Shown piece after piece: positions 11,902 through 24,318 of a stretch of 64,000 nt of DNA. The notes beneath the pieces were generated by a model that worked only from the letters and a program-made list of their open reading frames with translations, did no database searches and was not told where the DNA came from. Both the position numbers and the translations under genes were made by a program. Source of the stretch: Musa acuminata AAA Group (taxonomy: Eukaryota; Streptophyta; Magnoliopsida; Zingiberales; Musaceae); assembly GCF_036884655.1 (NCBI RefSeq), contig NC_088357.1, positions 6,581,501 to 6,645,500 on the forward strand. Direction: 5' to 3'. Position 1 is the first letter of the stretch; the number at the start of each line of letters is the position of its first letter.

Positions 11902-12614
11902 TGATAGGGGAATCACCATAAAGTCAACGGGGATGCAGACCATGACGTCGGCCACCCCGTGGTGTGACAACCAAAGGTACTCCCCTAAGGGAGAAATGAC
12001 AACACGACATGCCACGACGTCAGTCGAGCGGACAGGCATTAACGTCGACCTGACATCGCCAACGCCACCCCTCCTCGACGAGCGACTTCTTCACCCATAC
12101 CCTGCACGTCTACCCAAACGCAGGGGGCGACGATCGAGGGCACCCACGCCCTGCGACAGGATGGTCCGCCACGCGACCTTAATGGCAATGTCAAATCCCG
12201 CCAGAGACACGACCTCGCTCAGACAGACAGGAACATCAGGTAATATCAGACCCAAGCTATAAAGAGTCGAGGGTCCGGAGACCAAAGGGGGGAAAAAAAC
12301 TCACTCAGACACAAGAAAACACTGAGAGACTCTTCTTCTGCCTCATCCACAATCCCCTCCACATCTCTCTCTAACCTGATCGTCGGAGGGGTCGGGTCGA
12401 GCACCCCGACCCGACCTTTGTGCAGGTGCACGGCGATCGCATTGCCAGGGGACTGCAGCTGGCTGTTCACTAAAGACCAACCCCGGCTCGGGTTGCCGCA
12501 AGTGCTCACCCAAAAGACGTCAAAGAGGCCCTACTCAGGATCTTCGGCATCCGGACCCCCGAACCGAGCCGTATCGACCCGAGGTCACGGCTTAAACAGG
12601 TGTAGACCGCCTCA
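11902..12614 (+). repeat. 5' LTR of gypsy element
   Basis: This 713-bp LTR begins TGATAGGGG and ends GCCTCA. A likely core promoter TATAAA is at 12258-12263. Confidence 0.92.
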
Positions 12615-12616
12615 GA

Positions 12617-15600
12617 ATGGCGCTAGAGGAAGGGCCCCGGATGCCGAACGACCCTCACGCCGACCCCGTCGGACCCGTCACCCACGGAGAAGGAGAAATG
12701 CCGACATCAACGCCAGATCGTTATTGGCGCCTGTTCAACGACCTAGGGATGCCACCCCCATTGCCCGCGGTCGACCCCCCGGCCGTACCACCCGAAGCGT
12801 TCTTCGCCCTCGCTAAACAAGTGCAGGGAATGGTCGAGATGATGCAGGCCGTGGTCCCACTTATCCCCGAAATCAGGCGACTGACAGACGCCTCCGCCGA
12901 CTCAGCCCAACAAGGGCCGGACGCGGGACAGGATGCAACCGGTGAAATCCGAGACGGGGCCGTCCACCACGTGGGTTCGCCCGCACGTGTTCCCCTTGCA
13001 CCCTCCTGAGCCGCTCGACGTCGCCCCGAGCCTGACACCGTATCGTCCAACTCGGAGGACAGCTTCATTAAGGGACAATTCTCCCAGGTCAATCGCCGCC
13101 TGGACGAGTTTCGGCGCGAGCTCCAAAAGTCGCGGGATGAATCAAACGAAGGCACCTCGGGGGGATCCCCTTTCGTTCAGGAAATACAAGAAAAACCTGT
13201 CCCCCTCAACTTTAGGGTTCCAGCCCTAGAAACATATGACGGCGGCTCCGACCCGGCGGAGCATGTCGCCGCGTTCAGAACTCAGATGGCCCTTTACGGC
13301 ACATCCGACGCGCTAATGTGCCGTACATTCCCGACCACCTTCAGAGGACCAGCACGCGCATGGTTAAGCCGGCTGCGCCAATCCTCTATCGCATCTTTTG
13401 ACCAGTTCGCCAAGGAGTTCGAACAAAACTTCCTTACCAGCGCGCGACCTCGGCCGTCCATAGCTGCCCTGCTGGCACTGACGCAGCACGAAGAAGAAAC
13501 ACTCGCGCAGTTTGTAACGCGTTTCACCGCGGAGATCCGCGGGTATTCGGACACTCACCCCTCTTTGATCATGCAGGCGTTCCTGACGGGGCTGAAACCC
13601 TCGAGGTTCTTCTGGTCACTAATTGAGAAGCCGCCCGCCACCGTCCTTGAGATGCTCCACCGTGCCAACCAATACGTCGCCGGCGAAGCATTGGCGGCGG
13701 GAAGACGCACGGTCGGGAAGAAATCACGGACCGAGCAACCCCGAGCCGCCACCTCGTCGGTCGACCCGCAACCCCGTCGGAGGCTCGACCATCCCGAGCA
13801 GCGGCTCCCGAGGCCTCCGCCCCTCCCGCTCAACGCACCTCGTACCGATATCTTCCTCCAGATCAGGGAAAAAGGTCTTTTGCGGCCCCCCAATCCCATG
13901 AGAGCCACTTACAAAAATCGGTCGAAATACTGTAGGTTCCACCGAGACCATGGCCACGACACGGAGGACTGCCACGACCTCCAGAACCAGATCGAGGAGC
14001 TGATCAGAAGGGGGTACCTCGGCCGCTATCTCAAGGAACCCCGAGAAGCGACCCCGCGTCCCCGGATGACCGTCGAAAGGCAGGTTGATGTCATCGTCGG
14101 GGGACCGGCGGCAGGTGGCAGCAGCTCGAGCGCAAGGAAATCCTATGCCCGGAGCACGGTCGAGAAACGCCCCCGACCCCAGCTAGAACCCGAAATCTCG
14201 TTTGGGGCCGAGGAGTGGGAACGGTCCCATCATGACGACGCCCTGGTGATCTCCATCCAGATCGCCAACGCTTGGGTAAAGAGAGTAATGGTCGACACTG
14301 GGAGCTCCGCCGACGTCTTATACCTCGACGCCTTCAAGAGGCTCGGCTTGCCCACCGAGGACCTCACTCCCATGAGCTCGGCACTCACGGGATTCACCGG
14401 AGACTCAATCTCCCCGCTCGGCACCGCCACACTCCCTGTCACCATTGGGGAAGAGCCAAGGACCAAGACAATAATGACTACGTTCATGGTGGTCAACCTC
14501 CCTTCGGCCTACAACGTCATCCTCGGACGCCCAACGCTTAACAAGCTAAAAGCAGTGGTCTCAACCTACCACCGAGCCATCAAGTTTCCCACCTCGGCGG
14601 GGGTCGGAGAATCACGAAGCGACCCGGGTGAGTCAAGAAGGTGCTACCTCACCGCGGTCTCCCTCCCGAAGAGGGCATGCCCCCATGTCCCAGACCCTCG
14701 AGAAGAGGCTCCCACATCAACACACCTTGAACCACCCGAGCAGCTTACCGAGGTACCAATAAAGGGAGACCGGCCCGGTCAGACTGTGAAAATCGGTGCA
14801 GCCCAGCCCGAAGAAAACCAGCTCCAGCTCGTCGAGTTCCTGAAAGCGAACGCCGATGTATTCGCATGGTCGCCCAAGGAAATGCCAGGGATTGATCGGA
14901 CGGTAGCCGAACACCAGCTTAACATCAATCCCGAGGCCAGGCCAGTGAAGCAAAGACCACGCAGGTTCGCCACCGATCGACAGAGGGCGATCAACGAAGA
15001 GGTCGACCGATTGACGGAGGCCGGATTCATTTCCGAGGTGAAGTACCCCCAGTGGCTGTCAAATGTAGTCCTCGTTAAAAAACCTAATGGAAGCTGGCGG
15101 ATGTGCGTTGACTACACCAATCTCAACCGGGCATGTCCCAAAGACTACTACCCGCTCCCGAGAATTGATCAGCTAGTCGACGCCACCTCGGGCTACGAAC
15201 TCCTTACCTTCTTGGATGCATACTCGGGCTACAACCAAATCCGCATGGCACCAGCGGACCAAGAGAATACCGCCTTCATCACTGACAGAGGAATATATTG
15301 CTACAAGGTAATGCCGTTCGGTTTAAAGAACGCTAGGGCAACCTACCAGAGGATGGTCGACAAGCTGTTCAGACGCCAGATCGGCAGGAACATGGAAATA
15401 TATGTGGACGACATGATCGTAAAAAGCAAAACCGCGAAGGCGCACCTGGCCGATTTGACGGAAACTTTCCAGACCCTCAGGCGGTTCCATATGCGTTTGA
15501 ACCCCGCGAAGTGCGTCTTCGGGGTTAGCTCGGGAAGATTCCTCGGCTTCGTCATCCACCAAAGGGGAATAGACGCCAACCCGGAAAAGGTACGGGTCAT

Positions 15601-17824
15601 AACCCGGATGCACTCATCCCGCTCCGTCAAAGAGGTACAGTGCCTCACGGGAAAACTGGCGGCGCTCAGTAGATTAATATCCAGGTCGGGCGATAGATGC
15701 CTGCCTTTCTTCCAGGCCCTGCAACAAGTAAACAATTTCACCTGGACGACCGAGTGCGAAGAAGCTTTCGAAGACCTAAAGGCGTACCTTACCCGCCTGC
15801 CCCGACTCGCCTCCCCCGAGCCAGGGGAAACCTTGGGTCTTTACTTGGCGGCGTCAGCACGGGCAGTTAGCTCGGTGCTGGTCCGAGAAGCACCACCAAA
15901 GCAGCAGCCCATCTATTACGTCAGCCACGTCCTCGCCGGGGTCGAGGCGCGGTACCCCCCTATCGAAAGGCTGGCTCTGGCGTTGGTGAGGACAGCGCGA
16001 AAGCTACGCCCATACTTCCAGTCCCACACAATCAAAGTCATCATCGACCAGCCGCTGTAGAAAATCCTATCCAAGTTCGACATGTCGGGTCGAATGTTAC
16101 GATGGTCGGTCGAGCTCAGCGAGTTCGACATCCAATATTCTCCTCGGAACGCTATCAAAGCCCAGGTACTGGTTGATTTCATCTCTGAACTAACGCCCGA
16201 GGATTGTGCAGAGGGGCGAAAGGATACCGACCGCGCGTGGACCTTGCATGTTGACGGCTCCGCCATCACCGGTGCGGCCGGAGTCGACCTCGTCCTTAAA
16301 AGCCCTACTGGAGAAACCTACGAAAGGTCAATCCGACTGCAATTCCAAGCCACCAACAACGAAGCCGAGTACGAGGCGCTACTACATGGCCTACGCCTCG
16401 CCTTGGAGATGCAGGTAGACAACCTCGAGGTATTCAACGACTCCCAGCTGGTGACGGGACACGTAAACGGGAGCTACGAGGCCCGGGACCCCACGATGGC
16501 ATCATACCTGGCGGAAACACAGCGGCTCGCCCGCCTCTTCAGCCGGTTCTCAATCACACAAGTGCCCCGGGCCCAAAACACATCCGCCGACACTCTGGCA
16601 AAAGCGGTCTCTGCACGGGGTTTAGAAAAAGCCTCCGTCACCGAGCCCATAACGGCGCCGACCATACCATCCTGCGGCGTCGTCGAGACCCGAACCCCGC
16701 CGAACTGGATGGAGGAGATACTCCGCTTTAAGACAGAGGGGACGGAGCCCGACGACCCGGCGGCGGCAAGACGACTAAGGCGAACGCAGGCCTGGTATAG
16801 CTTGGTCGGTGGGAAGCTATACCGCAGAGGTTTCTCACAGCCCCTCTTGCTCTGCCTCGCACCCCCCGAGGCCCACACCGTCCTCGCCGAGCTTCACGAG
16901 GGAATTTGTGGGGAGCATATCGGAGGTCGGACCTTGGCCTTCAAGGCCCTCCGACAGGGATACTACTGGCCAACAATGCGCCGAGACGCTGCGACATACG
17001 TGCGGCAATGTTAACCGTGCCAACGGCACGCCCGACTGCAACATTAACCGGCGGTCCCTCTCAACTCGATGGAAGTCGCTTGGCCCTTCGCCCAATGGGG
17101 ACTCGACCTCCTCGGTCCCTTCCCTCCGGCCTCGGGGCAACGACGTTTCCTCATCGTCGGGGTGGACTATTTCACAAAATGGGTTGAGGCCGAACCACTG
17201 GCCTCCATCACTGAGAAGCAAGTTCAAGGATTTACGTGGAAAAACATCATCACTCGGTTCGGGATCCCGAGGGCCATTATCACCGACAATGGGGCCCAGT
17301 TCAACAACGTAAAGTTTAAGGCTTACTGCTCGTCGTATGGAATACAACTGAAGTTTAGCTCGGTGGCACACCCTCAGACCAATGGACAGGCCGAGGTAAC
17401 GAATCGGGCGGTTCTAGAAGGCCTCAGGAGGAGAGTCACAGGCGCACTCGGAGCTTGGGTAGACGAACTGCCGAGCGTTCTATGGGCGATGCGGACAACC
17501 CCGAAAACGGCTTCGGGGGAATCCCCGTTCAGCCTTGCATTCGGGACCGAAGCGGTCCTACCCCCCGAAGTGGTATTCCCGACCCTTCGCACCTCGGACT
17601 ACAAACAAGAGGATTCCGAAGAAGGCCTGAGGGCGCGCTTAGACCTCCTCGAAGAAAGAAGGACCGAGGCCCACCTGCACACCCTAGCCTATAAAAAGGC
17701 CGTGGCGCGAATGTACAACCAAAGAGTCCATCCTCGCCCGATCAAGATCAGAGACCTCGTTCTCCGTAAGGTGGAAGTGACCGACCCGACCCGGGCGGGA
17801 GGCAAGCTCGCGCCCAACTGGTAG
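12617..17824 (+). pseudogene. Gypsy gag-pol polyprotein, interrupted
   Basis: The first gag part (12617-13009) ends in a stop; a frameshift between about 12960 and 13040 connects to a long frame ending at 16060. That frame holds the gag domain, a zinc-binding CRFHRDHGHDTEDC stretch, an aspartic protease (VDTGSSADVL), reverse transcriptase with YVDD, and the first RNase H. A TAG at 16058-16060 interrupts the pol reading. The next block (16082-17014) is the second, archaeal-type RNase H (start HVDGSA) and the integrase zinc-binding region, ended by TAA at 17012. The integrase core (17069-17824) shows the D, D and E of the catalytic triad (LDLLGP, TDNGAQF, GQAEVTNR) and ends in TAG at 17822, after which homologous reading continues. 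Domain order PR-RT-RH-aRH-INT fits Tat. The gene is not autonomous as it stands. Confidence 0.88.
12618..12636 (+). other. Primer binding site of gypsy element
   Basis: TGGCGCTAGAGGAAGGGCC lies 3 bases after the 5' LTR. It is of the TGGCGC type used by Tat-lineage elements. The priming tRNA was not identified by alignment. Confidence 0.7.
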
Positions 17825-18090
17825 GGCCCGTACAGAGTCATACGATATGGTCCGAGAAGGGACCTACCGACTCGAGACTATGGAAGGGAGCCGCCTCCCG
17901 AGGACCTGGAATGCAGTAAATCTAAGGAGACTCTACCCGTAAGGAAGAACCAAGCAAAGACGTGTATCACGCCGGATGCGCAAGACAATGGCCAGAATAA
18001 GTCATCTCCATTATGAAGGATTCATACAAACATGGGGTTGGCGATACAAAGACTTGAAAATCCAACCCAACCAAAAAACAAAAAGAAACA

Positions 18091-20211
18091 TCAACACGGA
18101 GGGGGTGTCTCGGGCCCGTCATCAAAGGGGACGCTCGCCGGCATATCCACCGCCTCGTCCGCAGGATGGTCGGCGAAGGGATCCGACTCCAACTCCCACT
18201 CCGGATGACTCGAGCGGGCGCGAGCACAGGCTACTCGGTACCCGAACTCGTACGTCGCCCGCCCAGACCTCACCAGGCCGCGCTCGAACCCGTCCGATGC
18301 CTTGTACTCGGCGATCGCCCTCTCTATCCGTTCGGGCAGAGCCTGTTGTTCCTCCTTCAAGGCCGCCTCGGCGGCCCAAGCGGCTGATCGCGCGGACTCA
18401 ACGTCGTTGGAGAGCGTTTGGAGCTCATCGTCCAACGCACGGGCGCGAGCCTGGCTCTCCTCCAGCTCGCCCTTCAGGCGCTTCACCTCTTCGTCCAGAA
18501 CCGCGGCGCGCTGCTCGACCGCTGCCACGGCCTCCGGGCCGAATGACTGCCGCAACTCTTGGTTCTCGAGACGAAGCGCGGCATAAGTGCTCGATTGTCG
18601 TTCGATCAACCGCCCGGCATCAAGGACTCGGTCGATCAGCGCCATGGCGTAGTGTTGGCCCTGCACCCAGGTCGGCGTCAGCACCTGAAGTAATGGACAA
18701 ACAAAAGAAGCAAGGATGCCACTCACCCACACCAACGATTTCGCCGCTCGGTCCGCCAACACCTCCGAGGTCGAGCCATAAAGTTCCTTGGCCAGCAGCG
18801 GGTGGAGCGCCCCCCGGATAAACTCCTGAGCCGTCGATCCATCGGCCCAGACCTTGGTGTTTGTTTTAAGCCCGGGCCATCGAGGGACGTACGAGGCTCC
18901 TGCTGCGCCGATAGGGAGGTTGGCCATGATCGGGGCCTGGTACTCCTCGTCCCCCAATCGGCTGACACGACACAGGTCCCGCATCGACTTCGGGCGTGCC
19001 GATGCCCCTTGAGCCGGGTCGCCACCAGCCGACTCGACCGCCTCCTTTCCTTTAGCGTTTCTTGAGGCCTCCCCCGACGGAGCGGTCCCCGTCAACCCCG
19101 CGGTGCCACGCTCCCGAGCGGCCGAACGCGCGGACACCTTCCTGACCGCGGTTTTCAATTTCTTCACCGACTGAGTTGTGTTCGGCGAAGTCGGCGCGGT
19201 CTCGGGCGCACCCCTCTTCGGGATCTCTCCGGAGCCAGTGCCACCCTGCGGTTGAGGCGCGGTCGGTCGGGAGTGCGATGCCTTCTTCACGGACTGGAAG
19301 TTCACCATCCCTGCAGAAGGAGATCCGATCGATCAGATAACTCGAGACGAAGGAGAAGGGACATACGACGTAAAGGCAACCATACCCCCGGCAACCGGGC
19401 TCAACCCTACGTCAGCCAGCCACTCCTCGGTCATTTTTTTGATCACCCGAGAAGAGGACAGGATGCCCCTCAAACGATCTACATCCGCCGACTCTCTGCC
19501 TGAAAGCAACGGGAGAACGTTGTCGACCGTGCGGGAAGTCCATCCGGTGCTGAAGCCCCACCCCCGACTGCAGCTGACGAAGAAGAAGCGACTCTTCCAG
19601 CCTTTATTATTGGAAGGGGCGCCACTGATCCTGAACCCACTACGAGCGGCCAAATAATACCCACCCCGACCCCTACACAGCCGAAAGCAGGCCAGAAATA
19701 AAGCCCTGGACGGTTCTATCCCGGCCATCCTACACTCCCCGAGGAAGACGACCAAGTATCGCCAGGAATTCGGCGCCATCTGAGACGGCGAGATGCCCCA
19801 GGTACGGAGACAGTCCTCGATTACGGGATGAAGCGGAAACCGCAACCCCGCCTCAAGTGCACCTACTGTCAGCCCGAACCCCTGGGGGAGCTGGTCATAC
19901 GGCCATTGGTCCGGACGAGGGGCTGACAGGCCGTAACTCTCCGGAATACAGTAGCGAACCCGGAGCTCCTCCAAAAGCTCCTCGGTCACCACCGACTCTA
20001 CGTCGTGCCACAGCTTGAGGTTTGCAAGCCGGACGGAACTTCCCCCCACCTTTAAGGATTCACCCCCCGGGGACAAATGCCTGACCCCGGGGCCCTCAGA
20101 AGAAGAGGTGGAGGATGAAGAAGAGGAGGAAGACGAGGACATCCTAACCTCAAAGACGATGTGAAAAGCCTGAGTCGAAGGACAAGGCGAACAAGGGCCA
20201 GCGGCGACCAA
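18091..20211 (-). CDS. Antisense gene (aORF) of the Tat element, two exons
   Basis: This gene runs opposite to gag-pol, between pol and the 3' LTR. Exon 1 is 20211-19386 and exon 2 is 19310-18091; the 75-nt intron (19385-19311) has a GTATG donor and CTGCAG acceptor. Joined, it is open for 681 codons from the ATG at 20211; a second ATG at 20142, before a long serine run, is a likely alternative start. Exon 1 carries the conserved block also found in the relic at 541-1163 (LEAGLRFPLHP, PNSWRYLV, GAPSNNKGWK). Exon 2 has a basic, Ser/Ala-rich part, a conserved R-D-L-C-R block, and then a long Ala/Glu/Arg-rich stretch (about residues 470-620) that looks like a coiled coil. The biochemical role of such aORF proteins is not established. 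Unlike gag-pol, this frame has no internal stop. Confidence 0.72.
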
Positions 20212-20560
20212 ACGGAGCGACAGCAGCCAAGCAACGATCGGCGAAACCCCTTTGGGGAAGGCTTATATATAAAATAAGCCGAAGACGACGATCGAGCTTC
20301 CCGAGAAAGGAGAAATAAATCGCAGCCGGCAGCGCGCCTCAGCGCCCCAGATCTGCCGATCCCGCCCAAACCACGCCTGATCCCCAAAAACTGCGCCGCC
20401 CTCCTCAAAGCGCCACGTGGCGCGTGGCGCCGCACAGTCCACTCAAGACACCCGCATTCCCGCCCTTGGGAGACAGCGGGGCAGCATCTCCCAAGCGCAA
20501 CAGGGGTCCGTACCTCGAACGCAGCGCCAACGTGCGACAGCACGCAATCAGTCCAGATTG

Positions 20561-20940
20561 CGGCTCGACGATCCAGTCATTTCGAGTCGTTCCAGTTCAG
20601 GTTCCAACCTGCGGCTCGACGATCCAGTCATTTCGAGTCGTTCCAGTTCAGGTTCCGACCTGCGGCTCGACGATCCAGTCATTTTGAGTCGTTCCAGTTC
20701 AGGTTCCGACCTGCGGCTCGACGATCCAGTCATTTCGAGTCGTTCCAGTTCAGGTTCCGACCTGCGGCTCGACGATCCAGTCATTTCGAGTCGTTCAAGT
20801 TCAGTTTCCGACCTACGGCTCGACGATCCAGTCATTTCGAGTCGTTCTAGTTCAGTTTCCGATCTGCGGCTCGACAATCCAGTCGTTCCGAGTCGTCCCT
20901 ATTCAGGTGCCAACCAGCGACTCGTCGATCCGGTCATCAT
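20561..20940 (+). repeat. 51-bp tandem repeat, about 7-8 units, before the 3' LTR
   Basis: CGGCTCGACGATCCAGTCAT recurs at 20561, 20612, 20663, 20714, 20765, 20816 and 20867 with a strict 51-bp period; a degenerate unit follows at 20918. Because 51 is a multiple of three, both strands stay open through it (Ser/Arg/Leu-rich reading), but this probably reflects the repeat and not a protein. Confidence 0.92.
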
Positions 20941-21030
20941 CGAGTCGCTCGGACTTATGTTTTCCCCGTCCGATACACGAGGATGCCCCCCCATTCGCGA
21001 AACTCTAAAGACCGATGCAGCAAACCGCCT

Positions 21031-21041
21031 GGGGGGGGAAG
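21031..21041 (+). other. Polypurine tract of gypsy element
   Basis: GGGGGGGGAAG lies directly before the 3' LTR and primes plus-strand DNA synthesis in LTR retrotransposons. Confidence 0.85.
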
Positions 21042-21754
21042 TGATACGGGAATCACCATAAAGTCAACGGGGATGCAGACCATGACGTCGGCCACCCCGT
21101 GGTGTGACAACCAAAGGTACTCCCCAAAGGGAGAAATGACAACACGACATGCCACGACGCCAGTCGAGCGGACAGGCATTAACGTCGACCTGACATCGCC
21201 AATGCCACCCCTCCTCGGCGAGCGACTTCTTCACCCATACCCTGCACGTCTACCCAAACGCAGGGGGCGACGATCGAGGGCACCCATGCCCTGCGACAGG
21301 ATGGTCCGCCACGCGACCTTAATGGCAATGTCAAATCCCGCCAGAGACACGACCTCGCTCAGACAGATAGGAACATCAGGTAATATCAGACCCAAGCTAT
21401 AAAGAGTCGAGGGTCCGGAGACCAAAGGGGGGAAAAAAACTCACTCAGACACAAGAAAACACTGAGAGACTCTTCTTCTGCCTCATCCACAATCCCCTCC
21501 ACATCTCTCTCTAACTCGATCGTCGGAGGGGTCGGGTCGAGCACCCCGACCCGACCTTTGTGCAGGTGCACGGCGATCGCATTGCCAGGGGACTGCAGCT
21601 GGCTGTTCACTAAAGACCAACCCCGGCTCGGGTTGCCGCAAGTGCTCACCCAAAAGACGTCAAAAAGGCCCTACTCAGGATCTTCGGCATCCGGACCCCC
21701 GAACCGAGCCGTATCGACCCGAGGTCACGGCTTAAACAAGTGCAGACCGCATCA
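21042..21754 (+). repeat. 3' LTR of gypsy element
   Basis: This 713-bp LTR starts TGATACGGG and ends GCATCA. It has the same length as the 5' LTR, with about 13 substitutions and no indels. Confidence 0.92.
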
Positions 21755-22162
21755 GTATATATGATCTAATTAATTCAGTTCCAAACCATAGCTAGTTTTG
21801 CTTTAAGTTATGCCTGTATATTTGTTTAGATGATCATTAGAAAATTTTACATAAATTACACTCTATTTACTTGTGGTCCGAATGTTCCGACATGATTTAA
21901 AAACATAGTTCGTGTATTGATTTAAATGTTCCGACATACTTTGTCTAAAAACTGTTCCATACTGCAACAATAACAAACAACGCTGTACTGGTGACTCTAA
22001 CCCGACCCAATCTAAAAAATTCATCAATGCAAACACAGTTCACAGGTTTGTTTCAGCTTTAGGAAATTTCCAACAGAACAGAACTAGTTCAATTATTATA
22101 ATTTAAAACCGAACTGTACAAACCATATAAAAGAAACTGAAGCCAAAATAAGGTTGTTCAGT
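21755..22162. other. Displaced upstream end of unit B and junction to unit C
   Basis: Bases 21755-21886 are the part of unit B's upstream flank pushed away by the gypsy insertion, matching 3027-3156 in inverted orientation. Bases 21985-22162 match 6815-6998 of unit A's 3' flank, inverted. No gene was seen. Confidence 0.75.
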
Positions 22163-23028
22163 TTAAAGCAAAACTAGCTATGGTTTGGAACTGAATTAAT
22201 TAGATCATATATCCTAATCTAACCAATTAATCATTTGCTATTTTATTTGATTTTTAACCCAATAAATTATCAAACTTATCCAGGCTTGCAAAAGATGAGA
22301 GTATTGGATAACTCTTTTAATCGTCAAATTCTTAATTCTTTTTAATATTTTGATTTGATTAATGTTAATTAGTCTTTAAAAAACCTGATTCTTATAAACA
22401 GGATGGTGTTTGTGTCATAACATCTTTGTAATCTAGTTAATAAGGATACGATTCACGAAAATAATTTATGAAGGACAAAGTGTAAAAAGGTGAAACCTTT
22501 ATGTTAAAAAGGTGAAACCTTTATGTGACCTATCAAGTTAATAAATTGATCCCCTTTTGTAAGTAACTATTAAAGCCATGTAATTAAAAGATATGGACAG
22601 TATTACCTCTATATTTTTCTTCCTTTTTCTGATCCCCGCGGGCCATAAAAAAAAAAAAGTGAAGCGTGGCGCAACCTGATTCGCCGCTGTCACTGTCTCG
22701 TCCGTCCCCGACAACGTCCTGGGATCCATGCGATCGCGTCCGATCCCCACTACCGAAGCCGTCGGTGACCGCACGCACCGAGGTCCTCCCACACGTGCAA
22801 GCCCATGTGAACTCCCCGCCGGGTGCTCGCCGAATCCCCCTCCACCGACCCGACGCGACCGACGCCCCACTAGCCTTCGTCCCACTTTCCGCAGCGCATC
22901 TCCCCGCCTCCGATCTCGACCGTTTGCGGCTCATCCGACGGTTGCTGCGGCTCACGTACGTGTCAAGCCCACGTTCTGCTAACGTGCTCCGCGGTCGTGA
23001 CCCTGACCTGCCCGCCTTTCCCCTTGGC

Positions 23029-23036
23029 TATTTAAG
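23029..23036 (+). promoter_or_regulatory. TATA box of patatin-like copy C
   Basis: TATTTAAG lies 116 bp before the start codon at 23152, as in copies A and B. Confidence 0.5.
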
Positions 23037-24318
23037 CTGGAAGAGCAGTTCGCCGCCTTCCAAGCTCGAGTCCTCCGTTCCGTTCCAGATAAATCCGGTT
23101 CGGTTCTTTTTCTCCGTGGGGCTCGACCGCTTCCATCACGTTCTCGGAAGGATGGCGTTCGTCGACGCCGACAAGCTCAGTTACGAGATCTTCTCCGTCC
23201 TCGAGAGCAAGTTCCTCTTCGGCCTCGACGACCCCAACAAGCTCTTCTTCCCCACTTCCTCCTACTCCTCAGCTGGCGCCTCCCCCCGGACCGCCGCAGG
23301 TGCCCGAGGAAGGATCCGGATCCTGTCCATAGACGGCGGCGGCAGCCCCTCCGATGCCCTCCTCGCCGCGGTCGCCCTCGCCCGGCTCGAGTCCTCCCTC
23401 CGTCACCGTTCCGGCGACCCATCCGCCCGCGTTGCCTACATGTTCGACGTCGCGGCCGGCTCCGGCGCCGGCGGCGTCCTCGTCGCGATGCTCTTTACCA
23501 GGGACCACGACGGTCGGCCCTTGTTCTCCGCAACCGACGCCCTGCACCTCCTCCTCTCCGAGAGCCGCCGCCGCGGGCGCGGCTTCTCCTCCGGGAGGGG
23601 CCTATTCCGTGGGATGTTCCGTCGACCCGGGAGTTTCTTCCGTCGGATCTTCGGCGACGCGACGCTGAGGGACACCGTCAAGCCGGTGCTCATCCCGTGC
23701 TACGACCTCGCCGCGGGGGCGCCGTTCCTCTTCTCGCGGGCTGACGCGGTAGAGTCCGACGGGTACGACTTCCGGATGTGGGAAGTGTGCGCGGCCACGT
23801 GCGCCGACGCATCCACCGCGGCGGTCGATCTGCGGTCGGTGGACGGGCGGACGCGCGTCACCGCGGTGGGCGGCGGGGTGGCGATGGCCAACCCTGTGGC
23901 CGCGGCCATCACGCACGTCCTCCACGACAAGCCAGAGTTCCCGTTCGCGGCCGGGGTGGAAGACCTCATGGTGGTGTCTCTCGGCGCTTCCGCCCCCGCG
24001 CCAGCCGCACCGGGTGCCGCTGAGCTCGTCAGGATCGCTGGCGAGGGCTTCGCCGACATGGTACGGATTCCGGACTCCCCCATCTCCTTTCTCCCCCTAA
24101 CCAATTGTCGGTAGAAAACATATCCTGACCGTACATTCTCACAATCATCTATGATCAAATATTTTGACGGTTCAGATTAACTCATCAAAAGCCGTGGCTT
24201 TTGTGATCATCGTCGGGTGGATCAAGCGGTGGCGACGGCATTCGGACACCGTAGAGCAAGCAATTACCTGCGCATACAGGTAAACCTTCGACTTCCGTGA
24301 GCAAACTATACCTACTGT

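Larger units (their letters stand above)
11902..21754 (+). mobile_element. Complete Ty3/gypsy Tat-lineage LTR retrotransposon (9,853 bp)
   Basis: Two 713-bp LTRs (TGATA...CTCA/ATCA ends) flank a primer binding site, gag-pol with dual RNase H, a spliced antisense gene, a 51-bp tandem repeat and a polypurine tract. The 5-bp target duplication GTATA is present at 11897-11901 and 21755-21759. The empty site survives in unit A at 3152-3156, where the two flanks join with a single GTATA. I count about 13 differences between the LTRs (about 98% identity), so insertion is fairly recent. Gag-pol is nevertheless broken by a frameshift and three nonsense codons, so it would need help from another element. 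An archaeal-type second RNase H and an antisense ORF between pol and the 3' LTR are features of Tat elements. Confidence 0.93.

Noticed and set aside
18685..18726. Possible second 42-nt intron in the antisense gene (GTGAGT...TTCAG)
   Set aside because: It is too short for a normal plant intron and open in frame, so I left it as coding.
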